From Hypericum androsaemum (taxonomy: Eukaryota; Streptophyta; Magnoliopsida; Malpighiales; Hypericaceae), in contig OZ023198.1 in assembly GCA_963995505.1 (NCBI GenBank), positions 7,154,558-7,218,557 on the forward strand: a stretch of DNA of 64,000 nucleotides. The letters are read 5' to 3'. Both the position numbers and the translations under genes were made by a program. Each line of letters begins with the position of its first letter. Position 1 is the first letter of the stretch. Of the stretch, positions 43,081 to 54,291 are shown one piece after another. Under the pieces are notes generated by a model that saw only the letters and a program-made list of their open reading frames with translations, did not search any database and was not told where the DNA came from.

Positions 43081-46000
43081 TCCTCCCCACCTTGGAGTGG
43101 AACTTGTCCTCGAGTTGCAAGTCTGGATGGCATGGGAAAGGCATCATAATAAGGCGTGAGGTCAGCAACGTTGAAGCTTTTGGATACTCCATACTCTTCG
43201 GGCAGATCAATGACATATGCATTGTCATTTATACGCCTTAACACCTTGAATGGTCCGTACTTCCTAGCTTGCAACTTGCCACCTGCGATGTTGCTTGGTA
43301 ATCTCTCCTTCCTGAAATGAACCATGACTTGCTCCCCAGGCTGAAAGATTTGGACACGACGATGCTCATCTACTCTCGCCTTCTCCTTGGCATACGCTTC
43401 CTCTAACTTCTTGCGCACCACTTCAATCACAGCCTGTGCTTGCTCAGCGAATGCAACGGCTGAAGGATTGCTCTTGCTTGGTCTTGGGACTAAAGATACA
43501 TCCACCAAATGGTTAGGAACCTTAGTATAAACTAAGGAGAAAGGTGACTTTCCTGTCATGCGATGCACTGCCCCATTATATGCGAACTCAGCTATAGGCA
43601 AAGCTAAGTCCCATTGTCGTTTCTTCTCGTGGCAAAGGCTCCTCAGCAAGTTCCCAAGTGTTCTATTGGTTGCTTCGGTCTGGCCATCAGTTTGTGGATG
43701 TGCCGTGGTACTGAATTGCAAGGTGGCATCGAACATCTTCCACAACGTCTTCCAAAAGCTTGCCAAGAACTTCACATCACGATCAGAAGTGATGGTGCGT
43801 GGAACTCCATGCAATCTGACCACTTCCTTGAAGAAATGTCTTGCTACACCACTTGCATCATTGGTCTTTCGGCAAGGAATGAAGTGCGCCATTTTGGACA
43901 ACCTGTCAACAACCACAAAGATAGAATCCACACCACGAGGGGTGCGAGGTAAGCCAAGCACAAAGTCCATGCTCAGGTCCTCCCAGATGGCCTTAGGAAC
44001 GGGTAGAGGCGTGTAGAGTCCCGTGTTGTGCACTGTCCCCTTGGTCTCTTGGCACACTCTACAATGTCTCACCATCTTCTCAACCTCCTTGCCTAGCTTA
44101 GGCCAATAGAACCTTTCAGTTAGAAAGGCCAACGTCTTGTCTCTTCCAAAGTGGGCAGAAAGTCCACCACCATGCATTTCCCACATAAGTTGTTGCCGTA
44201 GTGATGTGTTGGGAATACAAAGCTGATTTCCCTTCATTAGGTATCCATCATGCAAGAAGTAATCTGCCACAGCCTTACCACTCTTGCATTTCTTCCAAAC
44301 TTCACCGAAATCATCATCATCTTCATAAAGCTCCTTAATGCACTCAAAAGCAGTAACACTTCCCCTCAGCTCCACAAGCAAGCTCGTTCTTCTACTAAGA
44401 GCATCAGCCACCACATTATGACTCCCACTTTTATGAGCTATCTTGAAGGGAAATTTCTGTAGATATGTGCACCATCTAGCATGCATATGATTCACGAACT
44501 TAGACTGGTCATTCACAAACTTCAGCGCCTTGTGATCAGTGTACAAAACAAACTCTTTTCCCACGAGATAATGTTCCCAAGTCCTTAGAGCTCGGAAAAC
44601 AGCATAATACTCTTGCTCATAAGTGGTCCAAGTTTGCCTATGCTCACTCAACTTCTCACTAAAATAAGCTATAGGGCGTTTCTCCTGAGATAGAACAGCT
44701 CCTATGCCTACTCCACATGCATCAACATCTACTTCAAAGAGTTTAGCAAAATCAGGAAGTGCAAGTACCGTTGTAGAACTCAGTTTCTCCTTCAATTCAG
44801 CAAATGCGCGCCCTGATTCTTTGCTCCATTCAAACTTCGCTTGCTTTTTGAGCAAGGCAGTGAGAGGGGCCGCGATCAAGCTGAAGTTGCGGATGAATCT
44901 CCGATAGAAACTTGCTAAGCCAAGGAAGCTTCGCACCTGCCTTGCATTGGAAGGTATTGGCCATGTGCGAATGGCTTCAACTTTGGACTGGTCCACTTGA
45001 ACTCCATCTTTTCCCACCACGAAGCCTAGAAATAGTAGCTTTTCCTTCCAGAAAATGCACTTCTTCAAGTTGATTATCAAGCTGTTGCTCTTCAAGGCTT
45101 CAAATACTTGCTTCAAGTGGTCCATGTGCTCCTCCTCTGACTTGCTAAACACAAGAATGTCATCGAAGTATACGACAACAAACTTGTCCAAGAACGGCTT
45201 CATGACTTGGTGCATCAAGCGCATGAAGGTACTTGGAGCATTGGTCAGCCCGAATGGCATGACAAGCCACTCGTACAATCCATCCTTCGTCTTGAAGGCC
45301 GTCTTCCACTCATCACCAGGGCGGATGCGGATCTGGTGGTATCCACTCTTCAGGTCTATCTTTGAAAAGATAATTGATCCGCTCAAGCTGTCCAACATGT
45401 CGTTTAGACGAGGAATTGGAAAGCGGTACCCCACGGTTATCTTGTTGATGGCGCGACTGTCCACACACATCCTCCAAGTGCCATCCTTCTTCGGGACCAA
45501 GAGGGCAGGAACTCCGCATGGACTAAGGCTCTCCTGTAGGTAGCCTCTCTCCAACAACTCTTGGATCTGCCTCCTTAGCTCCTGGTTCTCTTGCGGACTC
45601 ATCTTGTAATGAGGCAAGTTTGGCAAAGTTGCACCAGGGATCAAGTCAATCTGATGTTGTATCTCCCTTAAGGGTGGCAAACCCTTTGGCAACTCTTCAG
45701 GTGCAACTTCTGGAAAGAGTTCAAGCAACTCTTTAATCTGGTTGGGGAAGTTGTCCTCCGAATTCTCCTCAAGCTCCGAGGCATCCTTCATCACGAACAA
45801 GTAAAATTCTCCAACCTCCTTGATGGCAGAATTGAGAAATCCCGTGGAAGTCACGAGGGACACAATCTGCATGGTACTATTCAGGTGGATCCTCCCTTGC
45901 TTAGGCTTCCTTGGAAGGAGAGTGAATTGCTGATTTCCTTTCTTCACTTCATAGGTGTTCTCCTTTCCTTTATGGACAGCCTGGTTGTCAAATTCCCAAG

Positions 46001-47465
46001 GGCGTCCCAACAGAATGTGGCAAGCATCCATCTCCAACACATCACATGTCACCACGTCATTGAACTTGCCAATGGAAATAGGAACCACGCACTTGGAATT
46101 GACCTTGATTCCTCCACCAGAACGCACCCAACCAATGGAGTAAGGAGCTGGATGAGGCGTGACTTTGAGACCAAGCTTGTCCACAACATGCTTGCTCACA
46201 AAATTCTCCTGGCTCCCTCCATCAATAATCACTTCGCACACCTCCTCTCCAACATGGCACTTGGTGCGAAATAGATTGTGCCTCTGAGAATCCTCTTTCT
46301 TTGTTGTGGTTAGTGCCACCTTCCGAATGACACCACAATAGTCTTCCTCCTCATACTGATCCTCAGACTCTTCCTCCGCACTTTCTTCCACCGGGGCACA
46401 ATAGAGTGACTCATGTTGCTCGCCCTCATCATCCTTTTCACAAACTTGAACGAACTTTCTCTTAGGACAATCACTTGACTTGTGACCAAGTTCATTGCAC
46501 TTAAAGCATCTGATCGTGGAAGTGCCCTCCACCTCTTTTCCTTTTCGTTGAGGGGGATCCGTAACAACCCTAGGCCTGGTTGCTTGAGGAACAATCTTCT
46601 CCGCCCCTCCTCTTTGAAAAGTTGAAGGCTGACCAGGTCCTGAATAACGTGGAAAAGAAGTCTTCTTCTTCTTAAGGGTTGCTCCAATTTTTCTTGCTTT
46701 GTGACACGCATCTTGGAAGAAGAGAAAAGTGTCAAACTCCATTCTACTTTTCACTTCAAAATTCAGGCCATCAATATAGCGTGCAATCTGTTGATCTTCA
46801 TTCTCTTCAATATCATTCCGGGCAGCAAGCCTCATGAACTCGGCTGTATACTCATCCACGGATCTGCTTCCTTGAGAGCATGACAAGAACTGAAGATACA
46901 ACGATTGGTGGTAATCCACAGGAAGAAAACGAGACCTGAGGGCTTGTTCCATTGAAGGCCAATCACGAATAGGAGCCTCTCCTCTCCTCCTCCTTGTCTC
47001 TTGTTCCTTCCTCCACCAAACGGCTGCACCAGATTCTAACTTAAAGGCTACGTAGTTAACCTTCTGTTCTTCAGTTAGCTCCATGCAATCGAAATACTTC
47101 TCTACTGAATCCAGCCAATTCAGAAAAGTCTCCACATCTACATCTCCATAAAACTTCTCTATGTTCATCTTAAAAGGCCTATCAATTCTCCTTTCATACC
47201 TCTCTTCTGGCCTAATGACTTCTCTTCTTGCAGCTGGGACAGCAGCTCCACGGCCTCTTCCACGAGCACCTCGGTTCCCTCTTGCATACAGGGTAGCATC
47301 CGAATCACCTTCTTCTTCTTCTTCAACTATTGGAGGGTGGTCTCGCCTTGCTGGTTGAGGTTGTTGCACGACCAGATTGGCAAGTTGTGTGCGGATCTCC
47401 ATGATAGCAGCCTCCAAATTGGTGAACCGTTGATTCATATCAAGTCTGGGGTCTTGGTCGGCCAT
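43047..47465 (-). CDS. gag-pol: B-4 gag-pol polyprotein, 1472 residues, intact
   Basis: A single frame without breaks. Domains: Arg/Gly-rich N-terminus with capsid (NWLDSVEKYFDCMEL, AVWWRKEQ), zinc knuckle C320-C323-H328-C333, aspartic protease D415 ([10 protein letters not shown]), RT with YFDD at 766-769, RNase H ([14 protein letters not shown], Cys in place of the usual Ser), integrase zinc finger (HGGGLSAHFG...CRVC), catalytic D1167, D1228, E1264 (D,D35E) and a GPFKVL module followed by INDNAYVIDLPEEYG. No classical chromodomain is seen. The last 11 residues and the stop lie in the 3' LTR. It should supply all proteins for its own copying, and integration would occur in the nucleus. The start is supported by the shared MAD start of family B. 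Confidence 0.96.
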   Translation of the reverse strand: MADQDPRLDMNQRFTNLEAAIMEIRTQLANLVVQQPQPARRDHPPIVEEEEEGDSDATLYARGNRGARGRGRGAAVPAARREVIRPEERYERRIDRPFKMNIEKFYGDVDVETFLNWLDSVEKYFDCMELTEEQKVNYVAFKLESGAAVWWRKEQETRRRRGEAPIRDWPSMEQALRSRFLPVDYHQSLYLQFLSCSQGSRSVDEYTAEFMRLAARNDIEENEDQQIARYIDGLNFEVKSRMEFDTFLFFQDACHKARKIGATLKKKKTSFPRYSGPGQPSTFQRGGAEKIVPQATRPRVVTDPPQRKGKEVEGTSTIRCFKCNELGHKSSDCPKRKFVQVCEKDDEGEQHESLYCAPVEESAEEESEDQYEEEDYCGVIRKVALTTTKKEDSQRHNLFRTKCHVGEEVCEVIIDGGSQENFVSKHVVDKLGLKVTPHPAPYSIGWVRSGGGIKVNSKCVVPISIGKFNDVVTCDVLEMDACHILLGRPWEFDNQAVHKGKENTYEVKKGNQQFTLLPRKPKQGRIHLNSTMQIVSLVTSTGFLNSAIKEVGEFYLFVMKDASELEENSEDNFPNQIKELLELFPEVAPEELPKGLPPLREIQHQIDLIPGATLPNLPHYKMSPQENQELRRQIQELLERGYLQESLSPCGVPALLVPKKDGTWRMCVDSRAINKITVGYRFPIPRLNDMLDSLSGSIIFSKIDLKSGYHQIRIRPGDEWKTAFKTKDGLYEWLVMPFGLTNAPSTFMRLMHQVMKPFLDKFVVVYFDDILVFSKSEEEHMDHLKQVFEALKSNSLIINLKKCIFWKEKLLFLGFVVGKDGVQVDQSKVEAIRTWPIPSNARQVRSFLGLASFYRRFIRNFSLIAAPLTALLKKQAKFEWSKESGRAFAELKEKLSSTTVLALPDFAKLFEVDVDACGVGIGAVLSQEKRPIAYFSEKLSEHRQTWTTYEQEYYAVFRALRTWEHYLVGKEFVLYTDHKALKFVNDQSKFVNHMHARWCTYLQKFPFKIAHKSGSHNVVADALSRRTSLLVELRGSVTAFECIKELYEDDDDFGEVWKKCKSGKAVADYFLHDGYLMKGNQLCIPNTSLRQQLMWEMHGGGLSAHFGRDKTLAFLTERFYWPKLGKEVEKMVRHCRVCQETKGTVHNTGLYTPLPVPKAIWEDLSMDFVLGLPRTPRGVDSIFVVVDRLSKMAHFIPCRKTNDASGVARHFFKEVVRLHGVPRTITSDRDVKFLASFWKTLWKMFDATLQFSTTAHPQTDGQTEATNRTLGNLLRSLCHEKKRQWDLALPIAEFAYNGAVHRMTGKSPFSLVYTKVPNHLVDVSLVPRPSKSNPSAVAFAEQAQAVIEVVRKKLEEAYAKEKARVDEHRRVQIFQPGEQVMVHFRKERLPSNIAGGKLQARKYGPFKVLRRINDNAYVIDLPEEYGVSKSFNVADLTPYYDAFPMPSRLATRGQVPLQGGEDDVGTSSLPHS
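43081..43095 (-). promoter_or_regulatory. B-4 polypurine tract
   Basis: The minus strand reads CCAAGGTGGGGAGGA directly before the 3' LTR, the expected plus-strand primer site. Confidence 0.88.
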
Positions 47466-47630
47466 GAGCTCGGATTTTGGTGGTGCTAGGTGGGTTAATG
47501 AGGAACGGATCAGGGGATCACGTTTCCTTGTTGCACAGATCGTGGATGGGCTCTCTCAAAATCTTACCAGGTGATAACGTTAAACTCTCAGCCTAAAAAT
47601 CAATACGGAGATTGATTTGATCGAAACCTG

Positions 47631-47642
47631 GCTCTGATACCA
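47631..47642 (-). promoter_or_regulatory. B-4 primer-binding site
   Basis: TGGTATCAGAGC on the minus strand, two bases (AG) from the LTR. Confidence 0.93.
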
Positions 47643-47644
47643 CT

Positions 47645-48206
47645 TAGTGTAGGAACACGTCAATTTTGGGTGATGAGAGTGATCTGGAATGAATCAGAAC
47701 GAAATAAAAATAAAAAGATAGAACTCCTAAGGCAAGAGCTTCCGCAATTGACAAAAGGAGGGGCCTAATGAGTTAGGCAGCCTCTAATGGGCGTGTTTAA
47801 TGTGACAACCATGCAAATCCATGCACAAAAGGTAAGAGAATCACTCTCAATATTCTGGGTTTTTCAAATCTGTCCCTTTCCTTTATTTGAGCGAGCTATA
47901 AAAGGAATGCAAGCTGGAGGTTACAAAACAGAACGCCCCAAGCATCTAATGCCTTTAAGGCACACATCTAATGCCTTTAAGGCACGCATCTAATGCCACA
48001 AATTGGCAACGTTCATCAGCTGGACAGTCCCAAGCTGGAATTGGAAATTAAAAGCAATTAAAACCAATCATAAAGAGTTTAAGTTCTAAATGAGCCAACG
48101 TGCATATAAGCACTTATTTAAACGAACTAAGTAAAAGGTGGCGCCAATTATTCAAACTCAGAATGGCGCCAATCAGGAATGTGGCAAGCTGGACGTTCCT
48201 ACGTCA
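47645..48206 (-). repeat. B-4 5' LTR (562 bp)
   Basis: Same sequence as the 3' LTR by eye, including the 22-bp direct repeats. It carries the element's promoter. I could not place a convincing TATA box on the minus strand. Confidence 0.95.
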
Positions 48207-51093
48207 CACTAACGAGCTAGAACCACATGTACCTAGTACGGTTGTGTCTCTTTTGCAGGATTACAAGGATGTCTTTCCCGACGAGCTACCACCTGGTTTG
48301 CCACCTATTCGTGGGATTGAACATCAAATAGACTTTGTCCCGGGAGCTACCATACCTAACCGTCCCGCATATAGAAGCAATCCTGAAGAGACAAAGGAGC
48401 TTGAGAAGCAAGTCAACGAGCTGTTGGAGAAAGGGTACGTAAGAGAGAGCATGAGTCCATGTGCTGTTCCAGTCCTACTTGTGCCCAAGAAGGATAAAAC
48501 ATGGAGAATGTGTGTTGATTGCCGAGCAGTCAACAACATAACGGTAAAATATCGTCACCCTATTCCTCGTTTAGATGACATGTTAGATGAGTTGCATGGT
48601 TCTTGCATGTTTTCTAAGATTGATTTGAAGAGTGGTTATCATCAAATTAGGATGAAAGAAGGAGATGAGTGGAAGACTGCTTTTAAAACTAAGTATGGGT
48701 TGTATGAGTGGATGGTCATGCCATTTGGTTTGTCCAACGCACCTAGCACGTTTATGCGACTCATGAACCATGTTCTACATCCATTCATTGGTAAATTTGT
48801 AGTTGTTTACTTTGATGATATACTCATCTATAGCAAGAGCATTGGGGATCATCTAGAACATTTGAAATCTGTCTTAGATGCACTTAGAGAAGAACAATTG
48901 TTTGCTAACTTGAAGAAGTGCACCTTTTGTACGGATAAGCTTGTATTCTTGGGTTTTGTTGTTGGAGCTAACGGAATACAGGTTGATGAAGAAAAGATCC
49001 GAGCTATCCGTGAATGGCCAAGCCCTACAAGTGTTGCTAATGTTAGGAGCTTTCATGGACTAGCTAGTTTTTATAGGAGATTTGTGAAGGACTTTAGTAG
49101 CATAGCCGCACCCATAACTGAAGTCATCAAGAAGAACGTGGGCTTTACTTGGGGAGAAGCTCAAGAGAAGGCTTTCCAACTACTGAAAGGGAAGCTGACT
49201 AATGCACCCTTGTTAGCTTTACCTAATTTCTCTAAGACTTTTGCAATAGAGTGTGATGCTTCTGGTGTAGGAATTGGAGCTGTCCTTATGCAAGAAGGAA
49301 GACCCATTGCATACTTTAGTGAGAAACTATGTGGTGCAACCTTGAATTACCCGACCTATGACAAGGAGTTGTACGCACTAGTTCGAGCATTGGAGACATG
49401 GCAGCATTACTTGTGGCCAAAGGAGTTTGTGATTCACACTGATCATGAGTCACTTAAGCACTTAAAGGGGCAACACAAGCTGAACAAGAGGCATGCACGA
49501 TGGGTGGAATTCATTGAGACATTTCCTTATGTCATTCGCTACAAGCAAGGTAAGGAAAATGTAGTGGCTGATGCACTATCACGAAGGTACGCCTTGATCT
49601 CAACTCTTGATGCTAAACTACTTGGCTTTGAACACATTAAGGAGATGTATGTTGATGATGTTGATTTTGGCGAGTTGTTTAGATCAACTGAAAGAAGTGC
49701 ATTTGGCAAGTTCTTTCGTAATGAAGGTTACCTATTTCGTGAAAACAAACTTTGTGTGCCTAATTGTTCGATGCGAGAATTACTAATTCAGGAGGCACAT
49801 GGAGGTGGCTTAATGGGGCATTTTGGAATTGCAAAGACCTTGGCAATGCTACAAGATCATTTCTTTTGGCCACACATGAAGAGAGACGTTGAGAGAGTTT
49901 GTGGTCGTTGCATCACTTGCAAGCAAGCCAAGTCAAAGGTAAAACCCCATGGTTTGTACACCCCACTACCTATACCTAGTGAGCCTTGGATTGATATCTC
50001 TATGGATTTTGTGTTAGGACTACCTAGGACTAAGCGTGGAAGAGATTCAATTTTTGTGGTAGTGGATAGGTTTTCTAAGATGGCACATTTCATTCCATGT
50101 CATAAGACTGATGATGCTTCAAACATTGCTGATTTGTTCTTTAGAGAGGTTGTTAGGTTGCATGGCATGCCTAGGACAATTATCTCTGATAGAGATGCTA
50201 AGTTCCTAAGTTACTTTTGAAAGACCTTGTGGTGCAAGTTAGGTACTAAGTTGTTGTTTTCTACTACTTGTCATCCTCAAACTGATGGTCAAACTGAAGT
50301 AGTGAATAGGACTTTGTCTACACTTTTGAGAGCACTCATTAAGCATAACATTAAGACTTGGGAAGAATGTTTGCCTCATGTTGAGTTTGCTTATAATCGT
50401 TCTGTCCATTCTGCTACTCAATTCTCACCATTTGAGCTTGTTTATGGATTTAATCCTTTGACTCCATTGGATTTATCACCTCTACCTTCGAGTGAGCATG
50501 TTAACTTAGATGGCAAGAAGAAAGCTGAATTTGTCAAGCAGTTACATGAGAAAGCAAGAATGAACATCGAGAAGCGCACGGAGCACTATGCGAGGCAAGC
50601 AAACAAAGGACGGCACAAGGTTGTCTTTGAGCCGGGAGATTGGGTTTGGCTACATATGAGGAAGGAGCGTTTTCCTGTCCAAAGACGTTCAAAGTTGCTA
50701 CCACGGGGAGATGGTCCATTCCAAGTGATAGAACGCATCAATGATAATGCCTACAAGCTAGACCTTCCGGGTGAGTATAATGTAAGTGCTTCGTTTAACG
50801 TGGCTGACTTGAGTCCGTTTGATGTAGGTGATGATTTGAGGACAAATCCTTTTCAAGAGGAGGGGACTGATGTGAGCAAGCCTAAGGACGCACCTACTAT
50901 CAAGCTTGTAGACTCGAAGCAAGTTCAAGTTCCAATTGGGCCAATGACAAGAGCAAGAGCTAGGAAGTTGCAATCTGACTTCAATGGGCTAATGCAAGAA
51001 GTTTGGGCTCAAGCAAGTGCGTGGAGGACCAAGGACGTCCAAGAAACCCAAGGGAGGCCCATGCACGTTTTGGAAGCTAAATGGGAAGCTTGA
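48207..51093 (+). pseudogene. pol: A-5 pol, second part after B-4 (one stop)
   Basis: Resumes at the duplicated CACTA and runs through RT (YFDD), RNase H ([14 protein letters not shown]), integrase zinc finger and the first catalytic Asp ([10 protein letters not shown]) to TGA at 50218-50220, where relatives read Trp (YFWKTLW). It then continues in the same frame through the D35E Glu ([10 protein letters not shown]), the GPF module and the LTR-encoded tail to 51093. The open frame extends upstream into B-4 LTR sequence, but that part is not real coding. Confidence 0.92.
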
Positions 51094-51775
51094 CATGCAC
51101 GTAAGCTTCTAGATGCTTGCGCACATGGAGAATCAAGAAGAATCAGCCTATTTAGTCCGTGCATCTACTTGTTTTGGACGTGCAGCTAGTAGTTATTCTA
51201 TTAGATATTATATGCTTATATTATTCCTTATTTAGTTGCTACCACGGGGAGATGGTCCATTCCAAGTGATAGAACGCATCAATGATAATGCCTACAAGCT
51301 AGACCTTCCGGGTGAGTATAATGTAAGTGCTTCGTTTAACGTGGCTGACTTGAGTCCGTTTGATGTAGGTGATGATTTGAGGACAAATCCTTTTCAAGAG
51401 GAGGGGACTGATGTGAGCAAGCCTAAGGACGCACCTACTATCAAGCTTGTAGACTCGAAGCAAGTTCAAGTTCCAATTGGGCCAATGACAAGAGCAAGAG
51501 CTAGGAAGTTGCAATCTGACTTCAATGGGCTAATGCAAGAAGTTTGGGCTCAAGCAAGTGCGTGGAGGACCAAGGACGTCCAAGAAACCCAAGGGAGGCC
51601 CATGCACGTTTTGGAAGCTAAATGGGAAGCTTGACATGCACGTAAGCTTCTAGATGCATGCGCACATGGAGAATCAAGAAGAATCAGCCTATTTAGTCCG
51701 TGCATCTACTTGTTTTGGACGTGCAGCTAGTAGTTATTCTATTAGATATTATTTGCTTATATTATTCCTTATTTA
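50694..51775 (+). repeat. 541-bp tandem duplication at the A-5 3' end
   Basis: 50694-51234 is repeated at 51235-51775. It covers the integrase C-terminus and the first part of the 3' LTR. The junction TTTAGTTG/CTACC uses the shared AGTTG. The copies differ at about two bases (for example 51117 and 51211). The result is a partial LTR (50868-51234) before the complete one, and a second 132-codon copy of the polyprotein tail (51236-51634). Confidence 0.93.
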
Positions 51776-52214
51776 GTTGAATAAGTTCGGCCAGAATCTC
51801 TTTAGAATAGGAAAGAGAGTTTTGACCAGCCTTAAACTCCTTATTTGGAGTTAGTTTCGTTTAGGAAAGTTGTAAGACTTATGGAGCCTATATAAAGAGG
51901 CGTCCCCCTTCAATAAACACACAACAATTCGGAGAATTACTTAGCATTGGCTAATTGAGAGTTTTGATACTCGTTTGTTCTTGCTTAGGCTGGTGAGTCG
52001 TCTTGGCTAGAATTTATCTTTCACTTATCAAGCGGACCATCCATCCCCGCTCGTGGCGTGATACGACCTTAGGTCAAGGTTCAGAAGCTCTTGCAGCGGG
52101 TTAAGGTTCAATTTCGTGCCTTAGTTCGTGTGAGTTCTTGTGAGTTGTGATCTGTTCCATTCTAAAGTAACAAACGGTCCGAGTTGTGAATCTTTTCCGC
52201 GGAGATTCATATCA
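51409..52214 (+). repeat. A-5 3' LTR (806 bp)
   Basis: TGATGTGAGC...ATTCATATCA, followed by AAGAA and array DNA. TATATAAA near 51888-51895. Confidence 0.93.
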
Positions 52215-52905
52215 AAGAAAAGGAAAGAAAAGGCGAGAAAAGGCATGAAAAGATAAGAAAAGGCAAGAAAAGGCAATAAAAAGCAAGATAAGGCAAGGCA
52301 TGGAAAAGCCATGAAAAGGAAAGAAAAGGAGAGATGAGGTAAGAAAAGGCATGGTAAAGGCATAAAAAGGAAAGGAGAGGCAAGAAAAGGAAAGAAAAGG
52401 ATAGAAAAGGATAGAACTGGAGAAAAAAGAAAAGAAAAGGAAATGAAAGGCAAGAAAAGGAAAAAAAAAAGGAAAGATGAGGTAAGAAAAGGCAAAGAAA
52501 AGGCACGAAAAGGCAATAAAAAGTAAAGAAAAGGCAAGGAAAATGAAAGAAAAGGCAAGATAAGGCAAGAAAAAGCAAGGAAAAGGCAAGAAAAGGCAAG
52601 AAATGGAAAGAAAATGCGAGAAAAGGCAAGAAAAGGTAAGAAAAGGCAAGAAAAGGAAAGAAAAGGTAAGAAAAGGAAAGAAAAGAAAAGAAAAGAAAAG
52701 GAAAGATACGGCAAGAAAAGGCACGGAAAAGGCAAGCAAAAGCAAGAAAAGGCAAGGAAAAGGAAAGAAAAGGCATGAAAAGGCAAGATATGGTAAGGAA
52801 AAGGCAAGAAAAAGAAAGAAAAGGCATGAAAAGACAAGGAAAAGGCAAGAAAAGGCAAGGAAAAGGAAAGGAAAGGCAAGAAAAGGCAATAAAAGGCAAG
52901 ATAAG
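52215..52905 (+). repeat. GA-rich tandem array, segment S5
   Basis: Picks up the unit exactly where S4 stopped. The stretch from 52220 matches 37522 onward, including GGCATGGAAAAGCC. It ends ATAAG at the A-6 LTR. No gene. Confidence 0.92.
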
Positions 52906-53716
52906 TGATGTGAGACCATCCAACAACGAGCATGGAGCATTGCGTGTTCCAATTGGGCCGATTACAAGAGCACGAGCCAAGAAGCTTCAAGCTGAACTGA
53001 ATGGATTTATTGAAGGCATTCGGACTCAAGTTGAATCAAGCAAGCCCAAGGACGACCTAGAAGGCCATGCTAAGCCCATACACGTTATTGGTGCTATTTT
53101 AGAAGCCTAGCATGCGCAAGATTCTTTTGGATGCATGCAAACAGAATTTCAGCTTATCTTGGACATGCATCCCTAAATTTTAGGAACTTCTTTTCCTATG
53201 TTTTAGGACGTGATATTTACTAGATATTCTAGTATTTATCTTAGTTTAGTTTGTTTTTCCTACTTAGTGAATAATTAGGCCAGAATCCCTTTTATTTAGG
53301 AAGGTGAGTTTTGGCCAGCTTTAAACTCCTTATTTGGAGTTAGTTTTTGTTTAGGAATGTTTGAGACCTTTGGAGCCTATATAAAGGGACTCCTAGCAAT
53401 AAAAACGTGGACAACCTTTTATTCATTCAGAATATACTTAGCTATTGCTAGTTTGTGAGTTTTGATACTCATTGTGTGTTCTTGGTTAGGCTAGTGCGTC
53501 GCTTAGCTAGGGCAACGTATCTCACTTATCAAACAGATTATCCACCTCTGTTTGTGGCGTGATTCGACTTAAGGACTTGGGTTCTTGACTTCCATTGTTC
53601 GGGTTGCGGTGAGACATCACCAAGGTTCGTGCATTGCGTAGTTGGAGTTGGAGTCTTTCTCATCCATCAAGTAGCAGCGGTCCGTTCGTGTGGAATTCCC
53701 AGCGAGTTTTACATCA
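52906..53716 (+). repeat. A-6 5' LTR (811 bp)
   Basis: TGATGTGAGACC...TTTTACATCA. TATATAAA near 53378-53385 and AATAAA near 53398. The open tail with GPITRARAKKLQ and AKPIHVIGAILEA is the counterpart of the family-A C-terminus, diverged in sequence. U5 hairpin CAAACAG/CTGTTTG at 53530-53536 and 53548-53554. Confidence 0.92.
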
Positions 53717-53718
53717 TT

Positions 53719-53730
53719 TGGTATCAGAGC
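53719..53730 (+). promoter_or_regulatory. A-6 primer-binding site
   Basis: TGGTATCAGAGC, two bases after the LTR. Confidence 0.92.
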
Positions 53731-54291
53731 TACGGCTTGCTACTACCTTTAATTTCGTTTTACTAAGTTCAGCTTACAATTCGTCTTTGTTTTGTTGCCG
53801 AACTTGAGTAGAGTTTGTTTGGTTGCATTCGGTTGAGACAAGAGAGAAAAGAAAGAGAGCGAATACAATCAGAAAAGAAAAAAAAAGAAAAGAAAAGAAA
53901 GTAAAGAAAGAAAAGAGAGAGTACGCACCAAACAGGAATTGCAAGACTAAATAGGCATTTGCAAGAAAGAGGAAGCGCCTAAGGCAAGGAGAAACGTGCA
54001 AGACCAAAGAGGGAGACCAAGTAGAGTCTTCTAAACGCAAGAAAACAAGCGGATAACATTCTGTTTGTTTGGTGAAATTTGTAGTTCAAGCAAAGGCGGT
54101 GCTAGCTTTAGTAAGAACATACAAGTATCACGAGTGGAAAAAGGCAAGAGTGTGTGAGCTCATTAGAGAGAAAAGCCTAATATTTGAGCGCAAACACGAG
54201 GGAACTTGAGTGCACCTTACATTGAGAGAAACACGTAAGGGAGTGAACTTGTGAGGCCATATTTTTTTTACTAACCAAGTTTTCTTGCAGC
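53731..54291 (+). other. A-6 untranslated leader
   Basis: A short AAAAG-rich tract (about 53871-53915), donor-like GTAAGAAC near 54111 and CGTAAGG near 54233, and CTAAC...CTTGCAG ending at 54290, immediately before the ATG. Confidence 0.65.

Larger units (their letters stand above)
42519..48206 (-). mobile_element. B-4: complete, very young family-B element
   Basis: Minus strand, 5688 bp. Two 562-bp LTRs (42519-43080 and 47645-48206) appear identical by eye. PBS, one 1472-codon frame and PPT are present. TSD CACTA (42514-42518, 48207-48211) falls in the A-5 pol linker and matches the uninterrupted sequence in A-3 and A-7. It has all features of an autonomous, recently inserted copy. Confidence 0.97.
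39131..52214 (+). mobile_element. A-5: family-A element with nested B-4 and a 541-bp duplication
   Basis: LTRs of 806 bp at 39131-39936 and 51409-52214 differ at several bases by eye. TSD AAGAA at 39126-39130 and 52215-52219. The matching uninterrupted array sequence is near 37516-37530. B-4 is inserted at 42518/48207. Its own gag-pol has a one-base deletion and three stops, so it is dead. Confidence 0.93.

Noticed and set aside
52603..53110. Plus-strand Lys/Arg/Glu-rich frames in the array (KGKKRQEKARKG-like)
   Set aside because: Same composition effect on the purine strand. One runs into the A-6 LTR tail by chance.
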